The notes under the pieces were generated by a model that saw only the letters and a program-made list of their open reading frames with translations, made no database searches and was not told where the DNA came from. Shown here piece after piece: positions 12,061-24,640 of a stretch of DNA of 64,000 bases. The stretch lies in assembly GCA_037043235.1 (NCBI GenBank), contig JAWRVZ010000053.1, forward strand, positions 372,001 to 436,000. Direction: 5' to 3'. Numbering within the stretch: position 1 is the stretch's first letter; every line of letters starts with the position of its first letter. The stretch is from Rhodeus uyekii (Eukaryota > Chordata > Actinopteri > Cypriniformes > Acheilognathidae). Position numbers and translations under genes: made by a program.

Positions 12061-15000
12061 ATTTAAGTGACACTGTATTTATTCTTTTATTAAAATAAAG
12101 TGCCACAACTTCCATTCCAGATCTCTCAGGCCTAATTTAACTCTTGGATACACCAGTGAGATTCATTTTCAGGTATCGGATAAGGTAGAAATCGTTGTGT
12201 ATGCTGTATAATTTTGCAGTGTATGCTATATGGGAAATGGTGGTGTTCATGGAAATGCTGTATGTTTTAGAGCAGCTTATACGATACATGAATTTAAAAG
12301 ATGTGAATGTTTTAAGCAGAAGCCTACTTTAAGGAAAAAGAGCATTGACTCTATAGAAGTCAGCTCCTGACACATGACAAAAGCTGAGACACATCATTCA
12401 AGAAGATACTCAGTAATTTGGGACAGATGGAGCTGCAGCAGCACAGGCTTCACGCTGAGAGAAATATGCTGCATGTCGCATAGTGTGAATATGGCAAACC
12501 TATAAGAGGCACGCAGACAAACATGTTTATTTACAGAAAACTCTTGTCAGCGTAGAATCATCTGACAACTTGTGAAGATCCAGTGACTGAAAGATGATCT
12601 TTCATCACTCATTCCTCATCAACTTGGATTTGAAGCAAATGAAATCATGCATTGGGAGACGGGGTCAACTTTTGATGTGAATCATTCATGACACCACATT
12701 CATAGATTATTTGCATTCACAGAGCACAAATGAGCAAAACAAACAAACAACTAAACAAAGTGGAAGTAGCAAAAATAGTTTGTAACGAAATGAAAGCAGC
12801 AAAAAAAGTCTGTAGAAATTACAGGTTATTACTTGAGCGGAAAAAAAGTGTCACTGTTGAGCTTGAAGTGCCTGAACTCTGACATCTGAAGATAGCATGC
12901 ATTATTGCAGAGTTGGATAGATCAAAATGTGACTGTTTTCTGTGGCTATTGAAATCGCTTGAAATGCATTTAAAATGGAAACCGAGAGATAACATGATCT
13001 TTAACAATGAGAAGATTGACAGCGTAATTTACACTTGTCAGTAGTAATGGAGCCACATATGATGGCACTTTAAGGTCATTAGAGTGATAAAAAAAGGAGC
13101 TGCTATCTTTCCTCATGCCATCTTGGGGAATCGAATGCAAAAGGGAGGAATAAATTACCCTTCCATTGATGTTGCAGTGTCCTTTATATCTGCAAGAGTA
13201 TCTGTTTCTTTTCATTCCAATGAATGAGAAATTTATCAAAAACTCTTTTAAAGATCTTTGAAGAATCTAATGAAAACCACTAGCAAAAATAATAATACTC
13301 TTACTAATACTAATAATTATAATACAACGATTATGAATTATATTTCAGTCAATTCCCAGGTGTTTAATATGGTTCTCAGTTTGTGATTATTGCTTAATAC
13401 ATGTCTTGTCAATGTCCTGAATTAGATCTTTTAGTTTTGGTTCCTGAAGCTGGTAAAATACGCACATCCACATGCAACATAAAGACTAGGGTTCAATTGC
13501 TAACTCCATCTCCTAACCAGACACACAGCAATACGATTCCAGTGACAAGCATTATGTCTGTCCACACCAGGCACGACACGACACATTATGAAATCAATCA
13601 TAAATCCTGTAATTTATGATTGATCTAATCAGAAAAGCGTGTGGGTGGGCTCTCTCTTTAAGCACACTCCACCTGCAATGAAATTTATAATTACATAATC
13701 AAATTCATAATTATTACACCAGTTTAAAGTTATTAACTTTAACATTATAACACTTTGTTCACATTGAGTTCACAGTCACAGATCGTGTAGCGTGTGGGGG
13801 CCTTTAGCTTGTGAAGATTGTAATGTAACAGTTTTATTATTCATAGTCAATTTAATTACATTAGGAAAGGTATAAAAGTATAAAAATGAGTCAGTCAGAG
13901 CAGAAAATGAGGGTAAAGTCTGGGACTTTCGTGACTTCAAGCTTATTATATACCTTTGAGGATCTGTGACTTTGCAAGGTCAGAAAAATGTACGTTTTAA
14001 AATACACCATGCACTTCATGTCCTCTATATACAAAAAGTATGTAATTTTACTGAAACCGGACAGTCTGCTACTGCCTTAGAACATAGAGGAATGATTTCT
14101 GAATGATACTCACTTTAGAGTGACCATTTAAAACATATAAAGCTTAGAATGTTGCTGGGCGATGAATTACATCACATAACAATGCAAATTAATTGCAAGT
14201 TGAGCAGCACAAGAACTTTCTTCAGATACAGCTTCACACAATGTCTTTGTCTGCAATGAGAATAATTAGAAAATAATGAGAAAATGAGAATGTTAAAAGT
14301 GCACAACTTCTGCAAATGTGTTATACTTAGATAATGAGTGACAAAATCACTATACGGTGTGAACTCTTTCACGTTGTGTCAGACAAGTTATATTCAGGCA
14401 CACATGAAACCTCTGTACATTCCATGAAGGCCTTGCGACTTTACAATAACTCTGAATGCGTCATCACTCAAAGTTTTCACTCTACACATCCCAAACAATT
14501 AAAATTACAAAACTGGATATAGCTAATTCTTGTTTAAATAGATATGTACATGTTAGGTCTTTATTCTGTTCTTTGAACGTTTAGTTTTAGTTTTAGTTCT
14601 GTCCCTGTTTCCATTTCCCCCCATGTTCCTGCTCATTTATGCTCATGGTTCCTAATTATGTTACAAACCAGACGCTGGTTAAGTTTGTCATTAATGCTGA
14701 CTTCACATGTTTTATTGGAGATGGTGTTCAAAATGTTCAACTAATATTTACGATAATTATGATAGCCCGCAAAGGCAGTATTAGGCCTGTGTGTATTTAT
14801 TATATATTTTTTCGATATTTACATATGCAGGGATAATGGGTCTAAAGTCACACCTTAAGATGAACATTTATTGAGAAACAGCTGTGTAGAAAAAAGCATA
14901 AAAGGAAGAGCAACGACAGTGAAGGACGAGAGAGGACCAGGCCTGGATTTATGTTGTGTTTTGTTTGTGTGTGTGTGTGGGTGGCAGTGGTCCGTGAGGA

Positions 15001-16943
15001 GCTGCAGCCATTACTTTTATTTTGTTGTTGATTTATTTATTATTAATAGTGTTTAAATGTTCGCTGGTTATTGCCTCCTTTTCCCCTGAACTTCTTTATT
15101 CATTACAGGGGTCTTTTACGCCACACATGGTGTAAATTACACAGTATTGACATAAACATGTTTTAATAGATCAAATGAAATGTTTAAAAAAAGATAATCC
15201 TTGTTCAAAACAACAATATATTGTTTCTAATTTTTTGTTTGTTTATTGGAAGAAATAAAATAATTCTTTTTTTTTTTTTTTTACAAATAAACTATCATTA
15301 AAACATGCTAACTTAAAATATATTTAAAAAATACAGACACAATATTTTTTTTTAAGTAAAGATTCTAGTAAAGATTTAAGTAAAGAATATCCTATAATAA
15401 TTTGTTATAGATTCACAGTAGATATTTTATTATTTGATATTGAAGATTACATTTTTATTACTTAATACTGTTTTTCTTTATTAGTATTCATAATCAGTTT
15501 TATTATGTATCTGTATTGTTTTTATTCATAATCTGTGATATTATATTCCTAGTTTATAAGCTAGATTTTAGTTTGAATGAAAAAAGGTTTGAGTGTTATA
15601 GGAGCATGGGAACATGCATTTTTAGTTCTTCACAGGACATAATGCTCACATGATAGGCACATGTTAGGGGCCATAGGATGCATGCATTCCACTTTTAGCA
15701 GAAAACAACTCTTCCTCTGGTCATGCCAGATGTTACTTTGGTAATGTATAAAAACCCAACGTATGTTACAGAGAACCAGAGAAAGGTTCTTTCTCTCCTA
15801 TGTCTTGACATATATATACAAATAAATAAGAGATCTCTTGGCAAATTACTGGTGTCCGGTCCTGTGATTTAAACAACAACGGGGACAAAAGCTTGATTTT
15901 CAAGTCAATAGATATAATTAATATATATTTAAAAAATGATGGTTTCATTATGAATACGTTAATTATTTCTAAGGGGGACACCAAAATTGATATATAAATT
16001 CCATACTTCCATGATTAAAAAATTGTTGCTTAAATTACCTTGAACCTTTGCCTCAAAATATTTTCAATAACTATAGCAATTCTCATTTACTACAAAAATT
16101 TAAAATACATCAAATATGAGTTCAAATTAGTACAGAACAAACTTTGCACTGCTGCCCGCGACCGCATCAATGATCAGACACATTTTCATATGCATCCTGA
16201 AAAGAGAATGTTTTGGAAAGTGCTGTTTGCCATGGTACCATGCTAGTGCTGTGGCAAGACTTTGTGCCATCTAGTTGTTCAGAGGAAAATAAAATCAAAA
16301 GCGTCTTTAGCCTCGTTGTACCCTACTGTACAAAACCAAGAAGCTTAGTCTAAAATGTGTTTGTTTTCATCTGGAAAAGTGTTTGCTCATCTGCAATCTA
16401 ATAATAATGTCACTGAAATGAATTTGCGCTTGTCAAGAGACTTATCTTTTTTTATTATACAGTAAAACAAAACTTTCCAGATGATATGCTCTTTCATAGA
16501 CATGTGGTAATTGCATTATTTTTGTTACACTAATAATGTTTTTGCTTTACAACGGAAGAAAGCTGTACCCCTTTCTGATTCTGTTTATCTCACACTGTTG
16601 GTGGTTTTGCTGGAAGGATACCCACTGGGATGTACTTATAATCTGCATCTTAAAAAAGGCATATTTTCACTTTTGTAAACCATATACAAAACAGCTGGAT
16701 AACAAACAGGGGCTGCAGAAACAATCTGAACAGTGGGGAGACACATTATAAAACTTGTGAATATTACTTTTTTGACATGACATTAACTCAGCCATCCTAT
16801 TTGTGATGATAAATATAAAACAATAAAGGTGCAAGCCTGTGCTTATTGTTTATGAGGAAGTAAACTACTACCATTAAGCAACACAAATTATGTAAATGAT
16901 GTAAAGTCAAAAAATGATGAAAAATATAAAAATTACTGACTTA
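12061..16943. other. long AT-rich region without gene
   Basis: No coding exon or complete element was recognised. Visible items are a 13-bp-arm hairpin at 13593-13624, an (ATTA)-rich stretch around 13290-13330, a T-rich run near 15267-15283, and about 190 bp around 14935-15125 whose style (TTATTAATAGTGTTTAAATG then a C/T-rich end) hints at a degraded LTR, too weak to annotate. ORFs here are short and unrecognised. Confidence 0.4.
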
Positions 16944-17916
16944 CACTCACCTAAAGGATTATTAGGAAAACCATACTAATACTGTGTTTGACCCCCTTTC
17001 TCCTTCAGAACTGCCTTAATTCTATGTGGCATTGATTCAACAAGAATTCTTTAGAAATGTTGGCCCATATTGATAGGATAGCATCTTGCAGTTGATGGAG
17101 ATTTGTGGGATGCACATCCAGGGCTCAAAGCTTCCGTTCAACCTTAAAGATGCTCTATTGGGTTGAGATCTGGTGACTGTGGGGGCTAGTTTAGTACCTG
17201 AACTCATTGTCATGTTCAAGAAACCAATTTGAAAAGATTCAACCTCTGTGACATGGCATCAAACAATGCTCAAACAATCAAACAATGCTCAGGTAGGCCG
17301 TGGCATTAAATGATGGCCAATTGGTAGTAAGGGGCCTGAAGTGTGTCAAGAAAACATCCCCCACACCATTACACCACCACCACCAGCCTGCACAGTGGTA
17401 ACAAGGCATGATGGATCCATATTCTAATTCTGTTTACGCTAAATTCTGACTCTACCATCTGAATGTCTCAACAGAAATCAGTAGCATGATTTGATTGGTT
17501 TTCTCAAATATTTTGACATTGGTCGGTAACGAGCGGTTACCAACCAATGAGTATGAGGCTTAGATAAACACAAACACCCCTGCTTCTGTTCTGACGTGAG
17601 CTCTGCTCAGTGCCGTTGCGGATTGAAGAACCCAGTTATTAAAAGATGGGACGAATCCGAATTTGTTGAGAAAGCACATTAGACAGGCAGAATGCAAGAA
17701 AGTATGTAAAATCTCTGGTTAGTTGGTGCACATATGCCTTTTGTTTTTAGAAAACATATACAGTGTATGTACATTTTTATAGCATGCCGATCGTTTCATC
17801 AAATAAATCGCCATATTGGCTGTTGGTTATCTCGATACTCGGTTATCTCAATGCTTTTTTGCAACCCCCGAGGCAGTGAAGATAACCGGAATCCACTGTA
17901 ATCCTTTAGGTGAGTG
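16944..17916 (-). mobile_element. Tc1-like transposon relic, interrupted
   Basis: The ends CACTCACCTAAAGGATTA (left, 16944) and the same sequence in inverse at 17899-17916 are terminal inverted repeats, flanked by TA (16942-16943 and 17917-17918). From 16975 to 17475 the minus strand corresponds to the C-terminal part of a Tc1-type DDE transposase, recognisable from the stereotyped block around CATTGATTCAACAAGAATTC and ACATCCCCCACACCATTACA. Frames are broken by stops and indels. The N-terminal half of the transposase is missing; at that position lies an unrelated transposon (17479-17898). The element is dead. Confidence 0.75.
17479..17898 (-). mobile_element. family T transposon fragment, nested in the Tc1-like relic
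   Basis: The right end, read inwards on the minus strand, is CAGTGGATTCCGGTTATCTT with a TA at 17899-17900. The next about 190 bp on the minus strand closely match the transposon in the 2,569-bp array near the window's right end: GGGGGTTGCAAAAAAGCAT, ATCGGCATGCTATAAAAATG and AAAAGGCATATGTGCACCAA all occur in the same order. Thus this is a diverged member of the same family. The left boundary near CAGTAGCATG is uncertain and has no clear TA. There is no transposase domain. The TA duplication and inverted-repeat style suggest a Tc1/mariner-pogo superfamily member. Confidence 0.7.
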
Positions 17917-17918
17917 TA

Positions 17919-20442
17919 TAATCATTGTTAACAATATATACGAACAATATGTATGAAACAATATATTTCACGTTTATTGCACAATATACACAGTCAGTCT
18001 TTTGTATATATATACATATTAGACTTTAAGTGCATTACTCAGAGTAATGTAGACGTATTTATAGCTTCAGACTCTACACAGGCAAAATAATAAGACTGCA
18101 ACGGACTGTTAGCTGAAAAGATATTTGGTGTGCACCTGCCCAATCTTCAGGACTTCAGAGTGAAAAAACACAGACCCCCTCTCACCCCGGCCACAACTTG
18201 TTTGCACTTCTGCCATCGAGCAAACATTACAGTTCTCTGTGCACTATAACATCTAGGCACAAACATCCCCCCCCCCCCCCCACATAATGCACAAATCTGT
18301 ATATAAATCTTCTGTTCACCACAATATTATTATTACTGTTTATTTATTTATGTTCTATAATCTTATTTAAATGAAAATATTCTGTCAGATCTCCTGTCAC
18401 ATACATCTGTATGTATTATCAAGAACAAAGAACAATAAAAAAATTAACTGTGTGTTTGCACATACTTGACAAAGAAAGCTCATTTTGATTCTGAATCCTG
18501 ATTCTGATTTGGAGAGAAAAAAATCAAATGTAATGCCAGCATGTCCCTTTCAACACCTATCCCTCAGCGTGAGGCATTTCCTTCAATATCTAAACATACA
18601 GGGTACATGACCCTTTCATTTCTGAAAACAAACCAGCTCTCTTTGAAGGAGAAATGACCCCATAGAGTATAAAAGCAAAAGCCCAGCAGCAGCTTTGGCT
18701 CGGTTTATCATTACAGCTGTGAGCTCTATCACAGCTCATTGAGATGCAACCTCAGGAGCGTCTCGTTTAGGCTTCCCGTGCTTCCAACTGACATCTGTAT
18801 TCCCAGCAGAACAGTACACATAGAAAGAAAACTGCAAACACATGGATCTGTGACTGGTTAAGATAAAGGCGGAAACGTGTTTACTAGTTCAGCTTATCTG
18901 AACGGAATCAGAGAGTGACTTTAAAGTTATGATGGCCACTGGGTAGAGAACAAACTGTTTTGTCAAGCAACCTAAAAATGTGCTTCATGAGTGTTGATCT
19001 CAGAAAAGTTGCCATAGAATTTCTAGAATGCCTTCTGTGTGAATGCAAACACGTCCGGGGATTGATCCCATAATCGATCCTGGGATGGGGACCTAGCAAC
19101 ATTGCTGGGATCAATCCCGAAACGTGACCTGTGTGATTAAGACCAGTGCTGTAAAGGGTGTGCGGAAGTGATGACACGTGTCGTTGCAATGATGTAGTTA
19201 TTGTGTGACTATTTGACTAGGGGTTTAAAATGCAGATCAACGTTCACTTTGCACATTAACCAAGAAGTACGTTTGTGTTCATAAAGGAACAAAGGATGAA
19301 AAACATGTCTGCAAACTGGAATAGAGACTAGAGAACTCTTCACTTGGGAAGTGCCTCACGATAAGATACATATCACATCCTCCTGACCTATACATGGGTC
19401 ACACTACGGTATATTGTGACACGATACATATTGTGATATACTGCAATACATTTTATTAATCAAAAATGTAAAAAAATAAAAATAAACAGAGCTGAAAATA
19501 CAACATGCTGTGTACCACCTGGGGTATTGTGGTTGTCTATGTGCAGCTCATTGTATTGATAATTTACGTTCCAATTTACTAGCATCTGTGCAGTGAACAC
19601 ACTGAAATGTATAAAGTGCATAATGTGTCATTGAGTACATAAAAAATGTAGATAACATAAAAATTATAGTAAAAAAGTAAAAAAATAAAAATAATAATAT
19701 GCTCTTATGCTGTAAACAATAATAATTTGTTTTCATGAATCTAATATATTTTGATAATCGGGCTCACATAGCAAGGCTCCATATTGCAGTACAAATCCTT
19801 CCAAATGAAATGCGGCACCAACTTTTTTTGGTGAGGTAAACGGAAGGTTGTTGTTGGTATTATCCAGTGCGGTTTGCCTCAACAGGTTTCATTTCAGGTT
19901 GTAGTGTTGCCATTTTTTTCTGCCTTGTATCTTGTTAAGTGATGAGTTTGTTATTTTTCCTGAAGATTTTAGTGTAGCCTGGCAAAACGTACAAACGGGA
20001 TAGGTTTTCTCCATGTCATTACTCCAGACTTATTTTTAAAAACCAAAGTGCACCCACACATAAGCTCTGAAAGCTGGAGGCGCTCTTATATTTTCCGACA
20101 TGCTCACTCCTGCTTACTTTTGACACATTGGCGGTATGTCTACGATGGGCAACTCTTAGCTTTGTAGACAGCGAGTCAGGGACATATACAGGAGCTGAAG
20201 AGGGGGGTTGTTTAACACACCCAGAGGGTTTTGATGAAATTTTTAATGACATTTTAAATCAGTTTAAAACAAGATTTAAACAAGTTGGAATATCAATACA
20301 CTATTGTGAAAAAAGATCGTTTGCTGATGGGGGAATAGAATGCAGGTGAAAACATATTGGTCAGGCATTTTTAAGTGTGATGTAAAAGTTCTAAGGGATC
20401 CAACACTTTTTTGGGCTTGCTTTGTTACCCTTTAATAATACT
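17919..20442. other. non-coding DNA with a 15-C run and an imperfect palindrome
   Basis: No gene was recognised. A C15 run is at 18267-18281. Around 19051-19124 an imperfect inverted repeat pairs GGGATTGATCCCA with TGGGATCAATCCC, likely the core of a short inverted-repeat element with unclear ends. About 19395-19460 has a CACGATACATATTGTGATAT palindrome-like stretch resembling hAT-related fish repeats, too degraded to define. Confidence 0.4.
18267..18281. repeat. poly-C tract
   Basis: Fifteen consecutive C residues in otherwise AT-rich DNA. Confidence 0.95.
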
Positions 20443-20590
20443 TAAAGGGATAGTTCACCCAAAATAGAAAATTCTGGATATTTTCGCACCCTCATGTGGT
20501 TCCAAACGTTTTTATGTTTAGTTAATCTTAGAAATGCAAATGAAGATACTTTTAGTAAAATTTGAGCCAGTTCTGCACTCTGAAAATACC
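20443..20590 (+). repeat. family Y repeat, copy 2
   Basis: It starts AAAGGGATAGTTCACCCAAA, continues GAAAATTCTGGATAT and CACCCTCATGTGGTTCCAAA. This is the diagnostic end of the very common cyprinid family Y, in plus orientation. The 3' half is degraded. Confidence 0.75.
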
Positions 20591-20599
20591 ACCTTTTGA

Positions 20600-21330
20600 A
20601 CGATGAATAAATTGAAAAATTCTCTTTATTACCCTCGGGTGATTACAGAGGGGGAATCATATCATATGGGCATCTATCCTAGTACAAGGGCTTGCTGACC
20701 GGGTATGCAAACGAGTACTAGGCCAAGCGTCAGACGCCTCCGCCACATCTAACTACTGAAGGATGCTGGAGGAACTCAATTCAGCGTTCGCCAAGCGGAC
20801 AGACATTTGAAAAAGACCGCCCATGCTGCTCATTTAGGGTACTGCTTTTAACCAAAGCACCGAGGGGTGAAACGCTGCATTTATGGCGTACTGGAAATGG
20901 AAGCGAAACACCGCTGTATGTGCCCTCACACCGGCAGAGAAAACCCACTACAAACCGAAATTGTTATTATCTGAGTTAAGTCCTAAATAGCAATTCAAAT
21001 TGCTGTTGCTGGAGAGAATCTCCAAATTGCAATTAAAACTACAATTTTCTCTTTCCGCTTTGAAGGCTATCTGGAATGAACGATTGGTATCTGGCCCCGA
21101 AGCAAAGTATGAATGAGGTAGGTGGAACTCGGCATTCAAATCTCACTGTAGAATGTTCATTGCCCCCTATATTTACCATTTGGAGATGATTGGGCATCCA
21201 GGCAAGACCCGATGACGTCAGTCTGACAAAGGGTCGAATGTGACTAACTTAAAGGGAACTTAAATTCCCAAGAAAAGTTCCTATATCTAGAGTAGAGTTT
21301 CTGTTATAGTCCTCCGCACGGACCATGCGT
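20600..21330 (+). mobile_element. possible degraded retroelement terminal region
   Basis: This stretch differs from its surroundings in composition. It contains GATGACGTCAGTCTGACAAA and a closing AAAGGGAACTTAAATTCCC, similar in style to the non-coding terminal region of fish DIRS-like elements such as those at 24.2 and 31.7 kb. No protein domain or target duplication was found. It may instead be an unrelated unique sequence. Confidence 0.28.
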
Positions 21331-22384
21331 CTTGTTTCTGTATGTAAAAAAATCAATTCTGTGTGAATCGTCCCTTACCTTTTATGTTTATACTCCACCA
21401 AGTGAATTCCAAATGAAGCATCAGCACAAACGTATAATGAATCACAAAGCACATTTATTCAGTTTACTTTACCTTAAATGATCTAGCACACTGCTCTACA
21501 CATTTAGTGGTCTAATGATGCCTGAAATTCTGTTCCTTGAAAAGCACATCATGCAGGTAGCAGTCTCATTAAGAGGCCAGAAACATTGCAATCTGGCTTT
21601 GGTGTAACACTCAGAAGTTATTTAAAAAAGACTAAAATACATAGCCATCAAATCACACATTTGACATTTGTAAGTAGAGACATTTTATTGCATACAAAAA
21701 ATAAAGTAGACTAGCTGTGCAGCGTGTTAAAAATAGAAAAAAGGATGTCCGACAGCTGAAGGCGCATCAGGGGTGCTTCCAGTGTAGACAGCTCTGTTAA
21801 CTCTAATGGGAGAGAGATCTAGTTTTGCTGCACCAAATGTCTAGTGTAGACATGCATAGCTAAACTTTCTTGATGGATGCATGCTGGCTTATTTGTTGTC
21901 ACCTAGGCTGCAGCTTTTACCACAAATTTACATTGTCTTTTAGGCCTATATAAAATATATATAGTTGCCCCAAAAAGTATTTAGAGTCTCATGAAAAATG
22001 TCTGAAAGCCATTGCATGAGACAATTTATCAATCCAATTGGATTAAAAAAAATACACATTTTACAAAAATGCATTTAAAACCAAAATGAAAGTCATTTTT
22101 AAAGATCATATCAGGTCAAAGTACCTATTTACTGTACAGTTAATCTGAAAACAAAAATTCATTGTTTCTTTTCTCCTATAGAGCACAAAATCTGATTTTA
22201 TGAAAACTGATTTTGTCTTTTTGCCACTAAAATGAATGTCAATGGTGTACAATTCTGTTTTAATCCCCATTGAGTTTTTTGTATGAAGAAAACAAGTAGA
22301 AAATACTTTCATTTGTGTTCAACAGAAGACTAAAGAGTCATACAGTTTAGGATAGACATGAGAGGGAATAAACAATAGAGTTCC
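21331..22384. other. AT-rich DNA, probable family Y remnant at the end
   Basis: About 22200-22350 contains ATTTGTGTTCAACAGAAGAC and AGTCATACAGTTTAGGAT, the distal half of family Y. The rest holds no recognised gene. Confidence 0.4.
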
Positions 22385-23300
22385 CTTTAGAGAGTGGCAA
22401 TTCAACTTTGTGTAGCCTGCTACGCTGTGGGAGGCTCCTCCTGAATTCTTGAAACCTTATAGAATAACTGCAGCTAACCAACATTGACTGACTTAGGCAG
22501 TATAAAGAGTAGAGGAAAGACAATTAAATCAAATATTTCCCTTCATGCTGCCATCGTTGAAGACGCTCCTGAATAGACTTGCAACTGCTTCACCACATCA
22601 AATGGTTACCTACTGCAGGATTTGCAGGGTCTCAATGACCTGCTGGGCAGGCACAACAACTGCATTGCCTGGGCCTGGCCCACACTGAGGCTGCTCTCTG
22701 GAAGTCCTCCTGTGTGCACTTCACCAACTTTCCAGTACTCAAGTTGAGATCTAGAAGGGATATTGCCCGTGGTATTACATAAGCCGTTTCCCTGCCAGCA
22801 CGTCGGGCCTCACTGGGACCAGAGGGCTTCGGCAGCTTTGTCATTTTCTAGATGAGTGGAGAGTTATTCCAGGCGTCTCGGGTTTGTTGCAGGAAATAAT
22901 TCAGCATGGCTATTCTCTCCAGTTCAGACGCAGACCACCCTATTTTAACAGTGTAGTTCCATCATTGACACTTCCCATAAATTGAGAAAGGAAGTTCACA
23001 GTCTCTTTGCAAAAGGAGCACTAGAGTACGTCCCTATGATTCTAAAGCTGCTATTTTGTGGTAACCAAGAGAGCTGGGGACTGCGTCTGATCCTGAGACC
23101 CATCAATCGAGTGCTCCACAAGCATGCGTTCAGAATGACAAGATTGAGACAGATTGTGGCACAAATCTGACTGGTTTGCATCAGTGGATGTGAAGCATGC
23201 ATGCTTCCATATTCAGATCACAGATGTGCACCACACCACAGACGTTTCTACAGATATGCAAATTTTGGTGCACCTCAGCTAGTGATGTCGGCTTGTAACA
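22385..23300 (+). pseudogene. DIRS1-type retroelement relic, start and N-terminal reverse transcriptase
   Basis: Around 22980-23170 the plus strand encodes LRKEVHSLFAKGALEYVP, then GLRLILRPINRVLHKHAF, then RMTRLRQIVAQI. This matches the conserved order leading into the reverse transcriptase of fish DIRS1-like elements (LRKEV..LLxKGAIExVP, GGLRPILDLRxLN, KML...I). Upstream (22620-22960) the frame resembles the preceding region with stops. The catalytic YLDD motif is not reached: the copy breaks off near 23300, just before a solo LTR. Inactive. Confidence 0.68.
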
Positions 23301-23352
23301 TGAGGGTGAAATGTTCCGATACCCAGAGAAAAGAAACACTATGTGGTGTTGG

Positions 23353-23933
23353 TGTCATGTGTGCAGGACGAGGACTCAATATGCAGGGTGAAAGGATACT
23401 TTTATAACCAAAATAATAATAATCAAACTTCAAACACAAACAGCCCCAAGGGGAGGACAGGTGGAAACAGGACAAGGCAGGACAAGGCAGGATCAGGCAG
23501 GACATGAACACTAGAACCACAATGAATAGACAATGACACAACACAGGGCATTAAACATGAGGATATTAAATAAACCCAGGAGGAAGGATAATTGATTGGG
23601 AGACAGCTGGGACAAACCAAAGTTAACCAGGGGAACAAGATAGGAAGGGTTTACAAAGACAAGACATGAACACGCAGCCAATGCGGACGCGCATCGCCGC
23701 GTTTTCAAATTAGAAAAAAGACAACGCGCAGCTAGTGACAACCAAACTGCACGCACAACACCAAAACACAACATGAATGCACATAGCCGAAGTAAACACA
23801 AGACCGTCTGGGGATCGGACACTATAACCCTATACTATAACAATAGTGCACGCGGCTCAAGACATTACGGTGGTGTCAGAGCTCTGCCACAACAACAAGA
23901 AATTACTAGACCGAATGTGGCAGAATCCTGACA
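23353..23933 (-). mobile_element. solo-LTR-like insertion (581 bp)
   Basis: It runs from TGTCATGTGTGCAGGACG to GAATCCTGACA, i.e. TGTCA...TGACA ends. The flanking 5 bp are GTTGG (23348-23352) and GTCGG (23934-23938), a 4/5 target duplication. On the minus strand an ATAAAA signal is followed by GAGTCCTCGTCCTGC near the 3' end, the layout of R/U5. The same 3' block (ATTGAGTCCTCGTTCC) occurs in the plus-strand element at 41797-42351, so the two are related. A GGACAAGGCA tandem is present at about 23470-23490. ORFs of 70-100 codons inside it are not recognisable. Confidence 0.58.
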
Positions 23934-24179
23934 GTCGGAGGAAAAGATAAATGAGACAAAGAACTGGTTTATTTTCTATATTTAATGAAGTTTAATGAAG
24001 TGACTTAAACGGCGTTGAACTCATTCTCAAACATGAGAATCTTGAGTTAGAAAAACTATACAAATAAACATTCAACTCAGGTCACAATTAGAAATACAGA
24101 TTAGTATTTGACAGTAGTCAAACCAGTAGAGCGCTTATCTCTCTTCCTGACATCTCCCAAAAGTATAACGCCCATTCTA

Positions 24180-24640
24180 CGCGCATGCGCAGTTGTTAAT
24201 TCACCTTCACATACCTTAAGTGACCGTTACAGGCTACACATGTCGGCAGTGAGCATCCCTTGCAGAATCGCCATTGGTTAAGCTGTTTGACTCTCTTTGC
24301 TGTGATTGGTATGTCTTCACCCTGCTTCTTCAGACTGATCTTCTCCCCTCTCATGGCAGGATTGAGCATGGTTCCCACAGCACAGCTGGCTATGCAATGT
24401 GGAGTTACCGCTTTTGAAAGGGAACCCAGAGAGACGAGAACAAGACTCGCCACTCGATCAGTTGTGCAGCATTCAGTCTTGATTCTGATGCTATTGTCGC
24501 TCTCTCTACACTGCCTAGTTCAGCCAATATTGCTTTTTGTGACAATCGGCAAGTTGGTTAACTGGTGATATCCTACAAGGTGGGAGGGGAGGGAATGTCG
24601 ATGCAACTGTCCTGTTCCCGTCTCTCGGGGAACCAAGGTT
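24180..24640 (+). mobile_element. DIRS-type terminal region fragments
   Basis: The order ATTGGTTAAGCTGTTTGACT, CAATGTGGAGTTACCGCTTT, TGAAAGGGAACCCAGAGAG, and then a second unit CGTCTCTCGGGGAACCAAGG matches the style of the terminal repeats that close the DIRS relic at 31.7-32.0 kb (GATGCAGCTCGAGTTCCCAT, GAAAGGGAAC, TTACATATGTAAC). No coding domain is present. It is probably the 3' end of the relic that starts at 22.4 kb, now separated from it by the solo LTR and other DNA. Confidence 0.5.

Noticed and set aside
14935..15125. Possible degraded LTR 3' part
   Set aside because: Only a general resemblance in base order; no ends, poly-A position or target duplication could be fixed.
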